A stretch of 64,000 nt of DNA. It comes from Streptomyces sp. TS71-3. GTDB lineage: Bacteria > Actinomycetota > Actinomycetes > Streptomycetales > Streptomycetaceae. The notes under the pieces are model-generated. The model saw nothing but the letters and a program-made list of their open reading frames with translations, ran no database searches and was not told where the DNA came from. Below are positions 17,004 to 25,151 of the stretch, piece by piece. The stretch lies in the NCBI RefSeq assembly GCF_018327685.1, contig NZ_BNEL01000003.1, positions 992,001 through 1,056,000 on the forward strand. The letters run 5' to 3'. The position numbers and the translations under genes are program-made. How positions within the stretch are numbered: position 1 is the first letter of the stretch; the number at the start of each line of letters is the position of its first letter.

Positions 17004-17885
17004 GTGCGCGCCTCTCTGATCCAGATCGCCGTGAGCGACGACGAACCGGTCGCGACCCGACGGCGGCGCGCGGCGTCCCTCGTCGCCGACGCGGCCCGCG
17101 ACTCCGGCGCCGACTTGGTCGTCCTGCCCGAGCTGTGGACGGTCGGGGCGTTCGCGTACGAGTCGTTCGCGAGCGGTGCGGAGCCGCTGCGCGGGCCGAC
17201 GTACGAGATCATGGCGAAGGCGGCGAGCGACGCGGGCGTGTGGCTGCACGCGGGGTCCGTTCCGGAACGGGGCCCGGCCGGCGACGGCGAGGGTGGGCCC
17301 GGGCCTGGGCCTGGTTCCGGTTCCGGTTCCGGGGAGGGTTCCCCGGGATCCGGTGAAGGCACCCTCTACAACACCTCCCTCGTCTTCTCCCCCGACGGCG
17401 AACTCGCCGCGTCCTACCGGAAGATCCACCGGTTCGGCTTCGACAAGGGCGAGGCGGTGCTCATGGGCGCCGGTTCCGAGCTGGTCACGGTCCGCCTGCC
17501 GGAGGCCACCGTGGGCATGGCCACCTGCTACGACCTGCGGTTCCCGGAGATGTTCCGGAGCCTGGTCGACGAGGGCGCCGAGGTGCTGGTGGTCCCCGCG
17601 GGCTGGCCGGAACGGCGCCGCGCGCACTGGACCGTGCTCGCCCAGGCGCGTGCGGTGGAGAACCAGTCGTACGTCCTGGCCTGCGGCACCGCCGGCACCC
17701 ACGCGGGCGTCCCGCAGGCCGGGCACAGCATCGCCGTGGACCCCTGGGGCGAGGTGCTGGGGGAGGCGGGCGCCGGGGAGGAGATCCTGACGGTCGACCT
17801 GGACCCGGCCAGGGTCGGGAGCGCCCGGGAGCGGTTCCCGGTCCTCAAGGACCGGGTGTTCGACGTGGGGTTGCCGCGTCGCTGA
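17004..17885 (+). CDS. Carbon-nitrogen hydrolase (nitrilase superfamily)
   Basis: 293 residues from GTG 17004, with AGGACGG upstream. The catalytic triad is visible: E43 (LPELW), K140 (RKIHRFGF) and C175 (ATCYDLRFPE). The closest types are omega-amidases and other small C-N hydrolases acting on linear amides. Residues 91-119 are a Gly/Pro/Ser/Glu-rich insertion (GPGPGPGSGSGSG) not expected in the family; it lies between the first catalytic residue and the lysine, where the fold has a surface loop. Divergent from the MDMPI gene, it may be part of the same thiol-conjugate salvage function, though that link is only inference. Confidence 0.87.
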   Translation: MRASLIQIAVSDDEPVATRRRRAASLVADAARDSGADLVVLPELWTVGAFAYESFASGAEPLRGPTYEIMAKAASDAGVWLHAGSVPERGPAGDGEGGPGPGPGSGSGSGEGSPGSGEGTLYNTSLVFSPDGELAASYRKIHRFGFDKGEAVLMGAGSELVTVRLPEATVGMATCYDLRFPEMFRSLVDEGAEVLVVPAGWPERRRAHWTVLAQARAVENQSYVLACGTAGTHAGVPQAGHSIAVDPWGEVLGEAGAGEEILTVDLDPARVGSARERFPVLKDRVFDVGLPRR

Positions 17886-17975
17886 GGCTTGGCCTTCGAT
17901 GCCGGGCCGTCAGACGGCCGCCGTCCCGAGGCAGGGCCGCCCTGAACCCGCCGCGCGCGCCCGGCGCAGGTGCGT

Positions 17976-18009
17976 CGGCCACCCGAACGGGACCCCGTTC
18001 GGGTGGCCG
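17976..18009. terminator. Bidirectional hairpin terminator
   Basis: A perfect 15-bp stem (CGGCCACCCGAACGG and complement) closes a GACC loop between two convergent genes ending at 17885 and 18070. It is the strongest hairpin in this part of the window. Confidence 0.85.
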
Positions 18010-18040
18010 GGCACCTGGGACGCTCCTGCGGACGGCCCTG

Positions 18041-18072
18041 GTCGCTGTGCTCCTCAGTCGCTGTGCTCCTCA
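18041..18072. repeat. 16-bp tandem duplication at a stop codon
   Basis: GTCGCTGTGCTCCTCA occurs twice in direct tandem. The second copy includes the TGA of the minus-strand LURP-one-like gene (18070-18072), so the duplication has copied the stop region just beyond the gene. Confidence 0.8.
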
Positions 18073-18561
18073 GTCGTCGTGCTGCTCCTCGGCCAGGTGG
18101 ATCACGCACACGGTGACCGCGATCATGAGCGCCGGGTCCGCGTCTTCGCGCACGATCTCCACGCCGTACGTCTCGCGGACGTGGAGCCAGTGGCGGGAGA
18201 TGTGGGCGACCATGTTGTCGTCGTGGTCGATGACGAACTCGCGGTCCAGGATCTTGCCGCTGACGTCCAGTTCGGAACCGTCCGTCAGCTCCACGCGGTA
18301 GTGGTTGCGCAGCAGCGAGAGGTGCTTGCGCCGTACCGTGGCGAGCTTGCCGTTCCCGTCCTCGATGACCATCGTGTCGCGCAGCGAGAACATCTTCTTC
18401 TTGATGACGATCAGTACGTTGCCCTGCCGGTCCTTCAGCTCGAAGGTGTCCCGCAGGCGCAGTGCCTTGCCGTCGACGAGGAAGACCTTGGAGCCGTGCT
18501 CGTCCTCGATCCAGTAGTCCTCGCCGATCCCGAAGATCCGGTCCCGCACCTGGAATTTCAT
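18070..18561 (-). CDS. LURP-one-related beta-barrel protein
   Basis: 163 residues. The start ATG overlaps the upstream regulator stop (ATGA). The sequence alternates short strands and turns (DYWIEDEHGSKVFLVDGKAL, DTFELKDRQGNVLIVIKKKMFS, DTMVIEDGNGKLATVRRK), the pattern of the LURP-one/scramblase-like fold. The C-terminal helix MIAVTVCVIHLAEEQHDD matches family members. These proteins are linked to membranes in eukaryotes; the bacterial role is unknown. Coupling to a GlxA-type regulator is noted. Confidence 0.8.
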   Translation of the reverse strand: MKFQVRDRIFGIGEDYWIEDEHGSKVFLVDGKALRLRDTFELKDRQGNVLIVIKKKMFSLRDTMVIEDGNGKLATVRRKHLSLLRNHYRVELTDGSELDVSGKILDREFVIDHDDNMVAHISRHWLHVRETYGVEIVREDADPALMIAVTVCVIHLAEEQHDD

Positions 18562-19637
18562 ACCGTTACCCGTTCCCCTGCCGCCTGTCCGAAACGCCGG
18601 CGGTATGCCGACGGGCTGAGCCCCGTCTCCCTGCGCAGCCGCTCCCTCAGATTGGCCGCGGTGCCCAGGCCGCTCAGCCGGGCCACGGTATCGAGCCGGT
18701 CCTCGCCGCGCTCGATGAGGCGGCAGGCGTAGCGGACGCGCTCGCCGGTCAGCCAGGCCAGCGGGGTGGTGCCGAGCTGGGCGCGGAAGCGGCGGTGCAG
18801 GGTGGCGGTGCTCACGGCGGCGCGCTCGGCGAGGCCCGCCACGGTCAGCGGGTCCCCGATGCGCTCCTGGGCCCACGCCAGCAGCGGGGCGAGGGACTCG
18901 TCGGCGATCTGTGGCATCGGCCGCTCCACGAACTGCCGCTGGCCGCCGTCCCGGTGCGCGGCGAACACCAGCCGCCTGCTGACCGCGTTCGCGATCTCGG
19001 CGCCGTGGTCCCGGCGCACCAGGTGCAGCCCGAGGTCGAGCGCGGAGGCGCTGCCGGACGCGGTGAGGATGTCGCCGTCGTCGACGAAGAGGACGTCCGG
19101 TTCGAGACGCACCCGCGGGAAACGGGCGCGGAACGAGTCCGCCCACATCCAGTGGCACGCGGCCCTGCGCCCGTCCAGCAGGCCCGCCTCGGCGAGCGTG
19201 AACGCGCCGCTGCAGAACCCGACCAGCCGCGCCCCGCGGGCGCCCGCGCGGCGGATCGCGGCCAGCACCTCGGGGGTGCGGGGGGTGTCGGTGTCCGGGC
19301 GGTTCGGCACGATCACGGTGTCCGCGTCCTCGGTGGCCTCCAGGCCCGCGACGCCGGTGAGCGCGAAGAAGCCGTCCCGCATCCGGACGGTGGGCTCGGT
19401 CGCGCAGAGCCGGAAGTCGTACAGCGGCCGGCCCAGCTCCGGCCTGCGCAGGCCGAAGACCTCCGTGGCGCAGCCCAGCTCGAAGGGGTTGGAGTTGTCG
19501 TCGACGAGCACGACGACGCGGTGCGGGGTGCCGGGGGTGGCGGGGGTGCCGGGGGCGGTTGCGGTGGCTCCGGCGGTGCCGCGGGCTTCCGTCCCCGGGT
19601 CCGTGCCGGCACCTGCGTGCGAGAAATCTTGCGGCAT
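18558..19637 (-). CDS. GlxA-family AraC-type regulator (DJ-1/PfpI domain plus HTH)
   Basis: 359 residues. After a Thr/Pro-rich leader, residues about 40-215 form a DJ-1/PfpI-like domain (VVVLVDDNSNPFELGCATEVFG, LVGFCSGAFTLAEAGLL with the nucleophile-elbow Cys). Residues about 255-355 form the AraC helix-turn-helix pair (VAGLAERAAVSTATLHRRFRAQLG, ACRLIERGEDRLDTVARLSGLG). The overlap with the LURP-one gene suggests co-expression. It is divergent from a cupin gene only 52 bp away, and an inverted repeat covers its own start codon. Confidence 0.88.
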   Translation of the reverse strand: MPQDFSHAGAGTDPGTEARGTAGATATAPGTPATPGTPHRVVVLVDDNSNPFELGCATEVFGLRRPELGRPLYDFRLCATEPTVRMRDGFFALTGVAGLEATEDADTVIVPNRPDTDTPRTPEVLAAIRRAGARGARLVGFCSGAFTLAEAGLLDGRRAACHWMWADSFRARFPRVRLEPDVLFVDDGDILTASGSASALDLGLHLVRRDHGAEIANAVSRRLVFAAHRDGGQRQFVERPMPQIADESLAPLLAWAQERIGDPLTVAGLAERAAVSTATLHRRFRAQLGTTPLAWLTGERVRYACRLIERGEDRLDTVARLSGLGTAANLRERLRRETGLSPSAYRRRFGQAAGERVTV

Positions 19638-19648
19638 ATGCGATTTCT
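19622..19648. promoter_or_regulatory. Inverted repeat between the GlxA regulator and the cupin gene
   Basis: AGAAATC (19622-19628) and GATTTCT (19642-19648) are perfect 7-bp arms around a 13-bp core, centred on the regulator's own start codon. The 52-bp gap to the cupin gene means one site can control both genes. Confidence 0.5.
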
Positions 19649-19689
19649 AGCACTCGCAGGGCGGGGAGGCCACGGCGGACGATCGCTGC

Positions 19690-20154
19690 ATGACCACCGA
19701 ATCCGGCCGGCCGGCCGCCGCGCAGGCCCCCGCCCCCGCCGCGCAGGCCCCCGCCCCCTCCTCCCTCCCCGTCCTGCTCTCCACCGCGCTGACCACGTTC
19801 GACGACCTCTGGAGCCCGCGGATCGTCACCCGCGTCAACGACTACGACGTCCGGATCGCCAAGGTCGAGGGCGAGCACGTGTGGCACGTGCACGACTCCA
19901 CCGACGAGTTCTTCCTGGTCCTGGACGGCGAGCTGGCCATCGCCCTGCGCGAGGAGTCCGGCGAGCGCACGGTCACCCTCCCCAAGGGCGCCGTGTTCAC
20001 CGTCCCGCGCGGCACCGAGCACAAGCCCCTCGCGCCCGGCGGCGCCTCGATCCTGCTGCTGGAGCCCACCGGCACCTCGACGGTCGGCGACCGCCACGAC
20101 CCCGTTCCCGCCCATGTGGACGCCACCACGGGCCACGCCCTGGACGAGCGCTAG
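19690..20154 (+). CDS. Cupin-domain protein
   Basis: 154 residues. After an Ala/Pro-rich leader with a repeated AQAPAPA, the single cupin domain has the first metal motif WHVHDSTDEFFLVLDG and the second motif GAVFTVPRGTEHKPLAP, with the His/His/Glu/His ligands in place. It is a small metal-binding beta-barrel; members include dioxygenases, isomerases and sensors. Being divergent from a GlxA-type regulator suggests that the regulator controls it. Confidence 0.87.
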   Translation: MTTESGRPAAAQAPAPAAQAPAPSSLPVLLSTALTTFDDLWSPRIVTRVNDYDVRIAKVEGEHVWHVHDSTDEFFLVLDGELAIALREESGERTVTLPKGAVFTVPRGTEHKPLAPGGASILLLEPTGTSTVGDRHDPVPAHVDATTGHALDER

Positions 20155-20156
20155 CA

Positions 20157-20242
20157 CCCGTCGACCCGTCCACCAGTCCCCCCGTCCACCAGTCCCCCCG
20201 TCCACCCGTCCACCCGTCCACCCGTCCGCCCGTCCGCCCGTC
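20157..20242. repeat. Octamer minisatellite (CCCGTCCA and variants)
   Basis: Directly after the cupin stop codon come about ten contiguous 8-bp units, mostly CCCGTCCA or CCCGTCCG, with two 16-bp units containing CCAGTCCC at the start. It could be slippage-prone and differ in length between strains. Confidence 0.85.
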
Positions 20243-20342
20243 CGCAGCGGAGGGCCGTGGGGGGGCGTGGACATACGTTCTCTCCATCACCCAATGGGGT
20301 AATCCGACAATTTCGTCCCGTCTGTGCCGTCATGCTCTGAGA

Positions 20343-20367
20343 GGGTGCGCGGCGCACTGGCGCACCC
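20343..20367 (+). promoter_or_regulatory. Hairpin in the leader of the polyprenyl synthase operon
   Basis: GGGTGCGC and GCGCACCC form a perfect 8-bp stem around a 9-nt loop, ending 24 nt before the first ATG of the operon. It could be a leader structure affecting translation, or part of an operator. Upstream (20280-20335) the sequence is lower in GC and probably carries the promoter. Confidence 0.4.
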
Positions 20368-20391
20368 GCCGGAAAGAGACGATTCCTGGGC

Positions 20392-20688
20392 ATGGGTGGG
20401 TGGGGCATGACGCATGCGACCGATGGAGACCGGGGCCTCGACGAGCGGGTGGTGCTGGTGGCCGCGGGCCTCGCCGATCTGGCCGTGAGCACGGCCGGCT
20501 CGGCGGTGGGCACCCTGCGCGGGCTGCTGCGCCGCTCGGACACGGCCGACCTGGCACGCGACGCCGAGCTGGACCTTCAGGCGCGGGGCCGCCTCGCGCT
20601 GGACCGCTGCGGGAGCCGGCCGCCCGCCCACCTGGAGGTGCTCGCCCGGCACAAGCTGCGCCAGGCCGGCGACGGCGCCGATGACTGA
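20392..20688 (+). CDS. Small helical protein leading the polyprenyl synthase operon
   Basis: 98 residues from ATG 20392; ATG 20407 (MTHATDGDRG) is an alternative start. The body is one or two long helices (ERVVLVAAGLADLAVSTAGSA and TADLARDAELDLQARGRLALD). The first is hydrophobic enough to contact membrane, but no signal peptide is clear. Its last 8 bases overlap the next gene's start, so it is translated with the synthase. I do not recognise the family. A scaffold or substrate-handling partner for the isoprenoid enzymes is conceivable, but that is inference from position. Confidence 0.7.
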   Translation: MGGWGMTHATDGDRGLDERVVLVAAGLADLAVSTAGSAVGTLRGLLRRSDTADLARDAELDLQARGRLALDRCGSRPPAHLEVLARHKLRQAGDGADD

Positions 20689-21856
20689 CCGGGCGGCCCC
20701 GGGGCTCGACCGCCCGGACCCGTCACGCGACCACCGCGAAACCACAGAACCCACACCCGCCCCCGCCCCCTGGCATCCGGCCCCCGACCGCCCGGACCCC
20801 GCCGACCCCGGCCACTGGAGTACCGCCGTCTTCCGAGCCCGCATCGACGCCGTCCTGCGGGACTTCCTGGGCGGCGAGGCGGACCGGCTCGCCGCCGTCG
20901 ACGACGACCTCGCACCCGTGGCCGAGCGGCTGCGGGGCGCCGCGGGCCACGGCAAGCGGCTGCGGTCGGCCTTCTGCTACTGGGGCTGGCGGGCGGCCGG
21001 GCAACCCGACAACGACGCCCTCGTGCGCGCCGCGGCCGCCATGGAACTCGTGCACGCCGCGGCGATCGTCCACGACGACCTCATCGACGACAGCCCGCTG
21101 CGGCACGGGCAGCCCACCGTCCACCTCGCCTTCGAGAAGGACCTGCACGGACGCCCCCGGGCCCGCGCCGCCGCCAGGTCCCTGGCGATGCTGGTCGGCG
21201 ACCACCTGATGGCGCTCGCCGGCCACCTCTTCGCCACGAGCGGCCTGCCCGCCGCCTACCTCGCGCGGGCCCGGGGCCTGTGGGGCGACCTCGCCCGCGA
21301 CCTGATCGCCGGCGAGTGCCTGGAGATCCTGCGCACCGGCGGCCGCCCGGACACCGAGGCGTCCTTGCAGGTCATCCGCTACAAGACCGCCAAGTACACC
21401 GTCGAGCAACCGCTCCTCATGGGCGCCCTGCTCGGCGGCGCCGGGCCCACCCTGCGGGAGTGCCTGTCCGCCTACGGACTGCCCCTGGGCGAGGCCTTCC
21501 AGCTCCGGGACGACCTGCTCGGACTGTTCGGCGACCCCGAGCGGACGGGCAAGGCCGGACTGGACGACCTGTCCGCCCAGCGGCCCACCGCCCTGCTCGC
21601 CGAGACCTGGAAGGCCGCCGACGCCGCACAGCGCGAAGAACTCGGCCGGCTGCTCGGGCGGAGCGACCTGGAGGAGGCCCACCTGCACCGGGTGCGCTAC
21701 CTGATGCTCCGGCTGAAGGCGCCGGAACGGATCGAGCACATGATCCGCACCCGCGTGGAAGAGGCCACGCGCGCGTTGGACGACGCCGACGTCCCCGCCC
21801 CGGCCCGGCGGACCCTGGCCGACCTCGCCCTCCGTGCCACCGCCCGCAGCAACTGA
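20681..21856 (+). CDS. Polyprenyl diphosphate synthase
   Basis: 391 residues. After a Pro/Asp-rich extension of about 45 residues, the isoprenyl synthase fold shows GKRLR (91-95), the first Asp-rich motif DDLID (132-136) and the second at QLRDDLLGLFGD (274-285). The residues four and five before the first motif are Ala, consistent with a product of C20 or longer rather than C15. The usual DLREGKRT after the second motif is replaced by DLSAQRPT, losing a conserved lysine. It overlaps the small gene upstream and is followed 39 bp later by an MpaB-like oxygenase, suggesting that the product is that enzyme's substrate. Confidence 0.9.
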   Translation: MTDRAAPGLDRPDPSRDHRETTEPTPAPAPWHPAPDRPDPADPGHWSTAVFRARIDAVLRDFLGGEADRLAAVDDDLAPVAERLRGAAGHGKRLRSAFCYWGWRAAGQPDNDALVRAAAAMELVHAAAIVHDDLIDDSPLRHGQPTVHLAFEKDLHGRPRARAAARSLAMLVGDHLMALAGHLFATSGLPAAYLARARGLWGDLARDLIAGECLEILRTGGRPDTEASLQVIRYKTAKYTVEQPLLMGALLGGAGPTLRECLSAYGLPLGEAFQLRDDLLGLFGDPERTGKAGLDDLSAQRPTALLAETWKAADAAQREELGRLLGRSDLEEAHLHRVRYLMLRLKAPERIEHMIRTRVEEATRALDDADVPAPARRTLADLALRATARSN

Positions 21857-21895
21857 CCGCGGCCCGACCGCGGCAACCGACCGCAGGAGACGACG

Positions 21896-23056
21896 ATGCC
21901 CCGCACCGACACACCGACGGACGACCTGCGGCTGAGCGGCGACGAGCTGGCCGACTCCGTGGTCGCCACCCTCTTCGAACGCGGCGAGGTCGGCACGTTC
22001 AACACGCTCATGCGCTTCGTGACCACCGCGGGGCAGGACCTCCCCGAGGGCCTGCCCGACGTGGCGCGCGAGTACCTCCGCGAGACCAGCGCGCCGCCGT
22101 CCTGGGTGGACTGGAACGAGATGGAGAAGGCCCGGCTGTTCTTCATCGACAACAACGTGCACATCTCCACCGCGCTGTCGTTCGCGTCGATGCCCGCCTG
22201 CTACCTCGTCCCGCACGTGGCGAAGCTGCTGTCGGCGACCCACGGCCTCAGCTACCCCTCCAGGCGGATGGCGGAGACCGGCCAGTTCACCGTCCACCTC
22301 ATGCAGCCCGACGCGTTCGAGGCCGGCGGACGCTTCCTGCCGGCCGCGCAGAAGGTGCGCCTGCTGCACGCCGCCATCCGCCACCACCTGATCCGGGAGG
22401 ACCGCTGGGACACCGCGGCGCTCGGCGTGCCGATCTGCCAGGAGGACATGATCGGCGGGCAGATGTTCTTCTCGATCCTCGTCCTGGACAGCCTGCACCG
22501 CCTCGGCATCCACATGACCACCGACGGGGCGGAGTCCTACTACTACGCCTGGCGCGTGGTCGGCGCCATCCTCGGCGTCGACCAGGACGCCGTCCCCAGG
22601 ACGCTCGCGGAGGCCCGCCGCTTCCTCGACCTCTACATGCTCCGCCACATGGGCCCCTCCGACGAGGGCGCGCACCTCACCAGGCAGCTCATCGACCTGT
22701 ACGAGGAGGTGGTCCCCGGCACCTTCTTCGACCCGATCGTCTCCGCCCTGATCCGCCACCTCGTCGGCGACACCTGCGCGGACTGGCTCCGCGTCCCCCG
22801 CACCGCCTGGGACACGGTGGTCAAGGCCGTCCCCCGCCTGCTCGGCGTCCTGGAGACGATCGAGGACCGCTCCCCGCTGGGCGCCTGGGCCCTGGACCGC
22901 CTCGGCCACCTCACCACGGTCCTCGAACTGTCCTCCCTCACCCGCGGCCGCGTCATGCACTACGCCATCCCGGAGGAGCTGAAGAAGGACTACGGCGTGA
23001 CGAACACGGTCCCGCGCGCGAAGCGCTGGACGCCGCCGCCGGCGACGGTTTCCTGA
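21896..23056 (+). CDS. MpaB/rubber-oxygenase-family protein (DUF2236)
   Basis: 386 residues with AGGAG before the ATG. It is all-helical with the family pattern SRRMAETGQF (R124, T128) and KVRLLHAAIR (H158). The spacing of Arg and Thr to His equals, as I recall, the heme-pocket Arg, Thr and axial His of latex-clearing protein Lcp. MpaB of mycophenolate biosynthesis, in the same superfamily, cleaves a farnesyl chain oxidatively; Lcp cleaves polyisoprene. Heme b binding and double-bond cleavage are therefore plausible here. There is no Tat or Sec signal, unlike secreted Lcp, so it acts inside the cell. Transcribed with a polyprenyl synthase. Confidence 0.82.
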   Translation: MPRTDTPTDDLRLSGDELADSVVATLFERGEVGTFNTLMRFVTTAGQDLPEGLPDVAREYLRETSAPPSWVDWNEMEKARLFFIDNNVHISTALSFASMPACYLVPHVAKLLSATHGLSYPSRRMAETGQFTVHLMQPDAFEAGGRFLPAAQKVRLLHAAIRHHLIREDRWDTAALGVPICQEDMIGGQMFFSILVLDSLHRLGIHMTTDGAESYYYAWRVVGAILGVDQDAVPRTLAEARRFLDLYMLRHMGPSDEGAHLTRQLIDLYEEVVPGTFFDPIVSALIRHLVGDTCADWLRVPRTAWDTVVKAVPRLLGVLETIEDRSPLGAWALDRLGHLTTVLELSSLTRGRVMHYAIPEELKKDYGVTNTVPRAKRWTPPPATVS

Positions 23057-23117
23057 GAGGTACCGGGTGCGGCCCCCGGGGCACCCGTGCGGCCATCCGC
23101 CGCCCGAGGGGCACCCG

Positions 23118-23147
23118 GGGCACCCGGGCCGTCCGGGGCGGGTGCCC
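23118..23147 (+). terminator. Terminator after the MpaB-like gene
   Basis: A 9-bp stem (GGGCACCCG and CGGGTGCCC) with a 12-nt loop lies 62 nt after the stop codon, in a GC-rich stretch with weaker nested dyads. It separates the isoprenoid operon from the next gene. Confidence 0.65.
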
Positions 23148-23200
23148 AGGGAGGGTGACCCCGGGGAATACTCACCCACAGTGATGGCATTCTGGGACGT

Positions 23201-25057
23201 ATGAGCCACTCCGCCTCCGCCGCAGACTCCGCCTCCGCCCCCGCCCCCCGGCGCGCCCGCGTGAGGGCGCCCGAGCTGGTCGGCAAGGGCGGCTGGCTGA
23301 ACACCGGTGGCAAGGAGCTGAAGCTGGCCGACTTCCGAGGCCGCACATTGATCTTGGATTTTTGGACGTTCTGCTGCATCAACTGCCTCCACGTCCTCGA
23401 CGAGCTCCGCGAGCTGGAGGAGAAGCACCGGGACACGGTGGTGATCGTCGGCGTGCACTCGCCGAAGTTCGTGCACGAGGCGGAGCACCAGGCCGTGGTG
23501 GACGCGGTGGAGCGGTACGGCGTGGAGCACCCGGTGCTCGACGATCCGGAGCTCGCGACCTGGAAGCAGTACGCCGTGCGGGCCTGGCCGACGCTCGTCG
23601 TGATCGACCCCGAGGGCTACGTGGTCGCCCAGCACGCCGGCGAGGGGCACGCGCACGCCATCGAGCGGCTGGTGGCGGAGCTGGAGGAGGAGCACGACGC
23701 CAAGGGGACGCTGCGGCGTGGCGACGGCCCCTATGTGGCGCCCGAGCCGGTGGCCACGCACCTCCGGTTCCCCGGCAAGGCGCTGCTGCTGCCGTCGGGG
23801 AATCTGCTGGTGTCGGACACCACCCGGCACCAGCTCGTGGAGCTCGCCGACGACGGTGAGAGCGTGGTGCGGCGGATCGGCACCGGCCACCGCGGGTTCC
23901 TGGACGGGTCGGCCGACGGTGCGGCCTTCAACGAGCCGCAGGGCCTCGCGCTGCTCGACGAGGGGACGGTCGTCGTCGCCGACACCGTGAACCACGCGCT
24001 GCGCGCGCTCGACCTCGCCACCGGCGCCGTCACCACCCTCGCGGGCACCGGCCGGCAGTGGATGCAGGGCTCGCCCACCAGCGGCCCGGCGTGCGAGGTG
24101 GCGCTCTCCTCGCCGTGGGACGTCGCCCTCTTCGGCGGCAAGGTGTGGATCGCCATGGCCGGCGTCCACCAGCTCTGGACGTACGACCCGGCGGACCGCA
24201 CCGTGGCCGTCGCCGCCGGCACCACGAACGAGGGGCTCGTCGACGGGCCCGGCGCCGAGGCCTGGTTCGCGCAGCCCTCGGGGCTCGCGGCGGCCGGGGA
24301 CCGGCTCTGGCTGGCCGACTCCGAGACCTCGGCGCTGCGCTGGGTGGACGCGGACGGCGCCGTGCACACCGCCGTCGGCACCGGCCTCTTCGACTTCGGG
24401 CACCGCGACGGGCCCGCCGGCCAGGCGCTGTTCCAGCACCCGCTGGGCGTGACCGCCCTGCCGGACGGCTCGGTCGCCGTCAGCGACACGTACAACCACG
24501 CCCTGCGCCGCTACGACCCGGCCACCGGCGAGGTCAGCACGCTCGCGACCGACCTGCGGGAGCCCTCCGGCGCCGTGGTCGACGGCGGCGAGATCGTGGT
24601 CGTGGAGTCGGCCCGGCACCGGCTGACCCGGCTCCGGCTGCCGGACGAGGCCGTGCGCGTCACGCCCGTCGCGCACCGCACGCAGCGCGCCGCGACCGAG
24701 GTGGCCCCCGGCGACCTCCGGCTCGACGTGATCTTCCAGGCCCCGGCGGGCCAGAAGCTGGACGAGCGCTACGGCCCGGCGACCCGCCTGCTGGTCTCCT
24801 CGACCCCGCCCGAGCTGCTGCTCGACGGCGCCGGTCCGGACAGCGCCCTGACCCGGGCCCTCGCGCTCAACCCCGACGTCACGGAAGGCGTCCTGCACAT
24901 CTCCGCGATGGCCGCGTCCTGCGACGACTCCCCCGACACGGAGTTCCCCGCCTGCCATGTCCACCAGCAGGACTGGGGCGTTCCGGTGCGCGTGGCCGCG
25001 GGTGGAGCGGCGCGGTTGCCGCTGGTGCTGGCGGGCATGGACGCGGTCGAGGAGTAG
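23201..25057 (+). CDS. NHL-repeat thioredoxin-family protein (NHLRC2-like)
   Basis: 618 residues. An N-terminal thioredoxin-like domain (about 22-165) has the motif WTFCCINCLH, with a CINC redox pair preceded by an extra Cys, then VIVGVHSPKF and the cis-Pro region WPTLVVIDPEG. From about 180 to 510 are NHL beta-propeller repeats (LVSDTTRHQLVELA, VVADTVNHALRALD, VSDTYNHALRRYD). A C-terminal domain (about 520-618) completes the NHLRC2-like layout. There is no signal peptide, so it is cytoplasmic. CATTCT 7 nt before the ATG and no Shine-Dalgarno sequence leave a leaderless start possible. Substrate unknown. Confidence 0.9.
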   Translation: MSHSASAADSASAPAPRRARVRAPELVGKGGWLNTGGKELKLADFRGRTLILDFWTFCCINCLHVLDELRELEEKHRDTVVIVGVHSPKFVHEAEHQAVVDAVERYGVEHPVLDDPELATWKQYAVRAWPTLVVIDPEGYVVAQHAGEGHAHAIERLVAELEEEHDAKGTLRRGDGPYVAPEPVATHLRFPGKALLLPSGNLLVSDTTRHQLVELADDGESVVRRIGTGHRGFLDGSADGAAFNEPQGLALLDEGTVVVADTVNHALRALDLATGAVTTLAGTGRQWMQGSPTSGPACEVALSSPWDVALFGGKVWIAMAGVHQLWTYDPADRTVAVAAGTTNEGLVDGPGAEAWFAQPSGLAAAGDRLWLADSETSALRWVDADGAVHTAVGTGLFDFGHRDGPAGQALFQHPLGVTALPDGSVAVSDTYNHALRRYDPATGEVSTLATDLREPSGAVVDGGEIVVVESARHRLTRLRLPDEAVRVTPVAHRTQRAATEVAPGDLRLDVIFQAPAGQKLDERYGPATRLLVSSTPPELLLDGAGPDSALTRALALNPDVTEGVLHISAMAASCDDSPDTEFPACHVHQQDWGVPVRVAAGGAARLPLVLAGMDAVEE

Positions 25058-25151
25058 GGCGGCCCGGAGGTCACCGGTTCGGGTGTGATGGGCGACATCA
25101 AGTGATGCAGTAACGACTTTGCGTTATGTCCGTTCCGTTAGGCTGGTCCAC

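Noticed and set aside
20723..24964. An uninterrupted minus-strand frame of over 1400 codons across the polyprenyl operon and the NHL-thioredoxin gene
   Set aside because: It is antisense to three well-supported genes; composition (Gly/Arg/Val/Ala-rich, no domain) is that of a GC-rich shadow frame.
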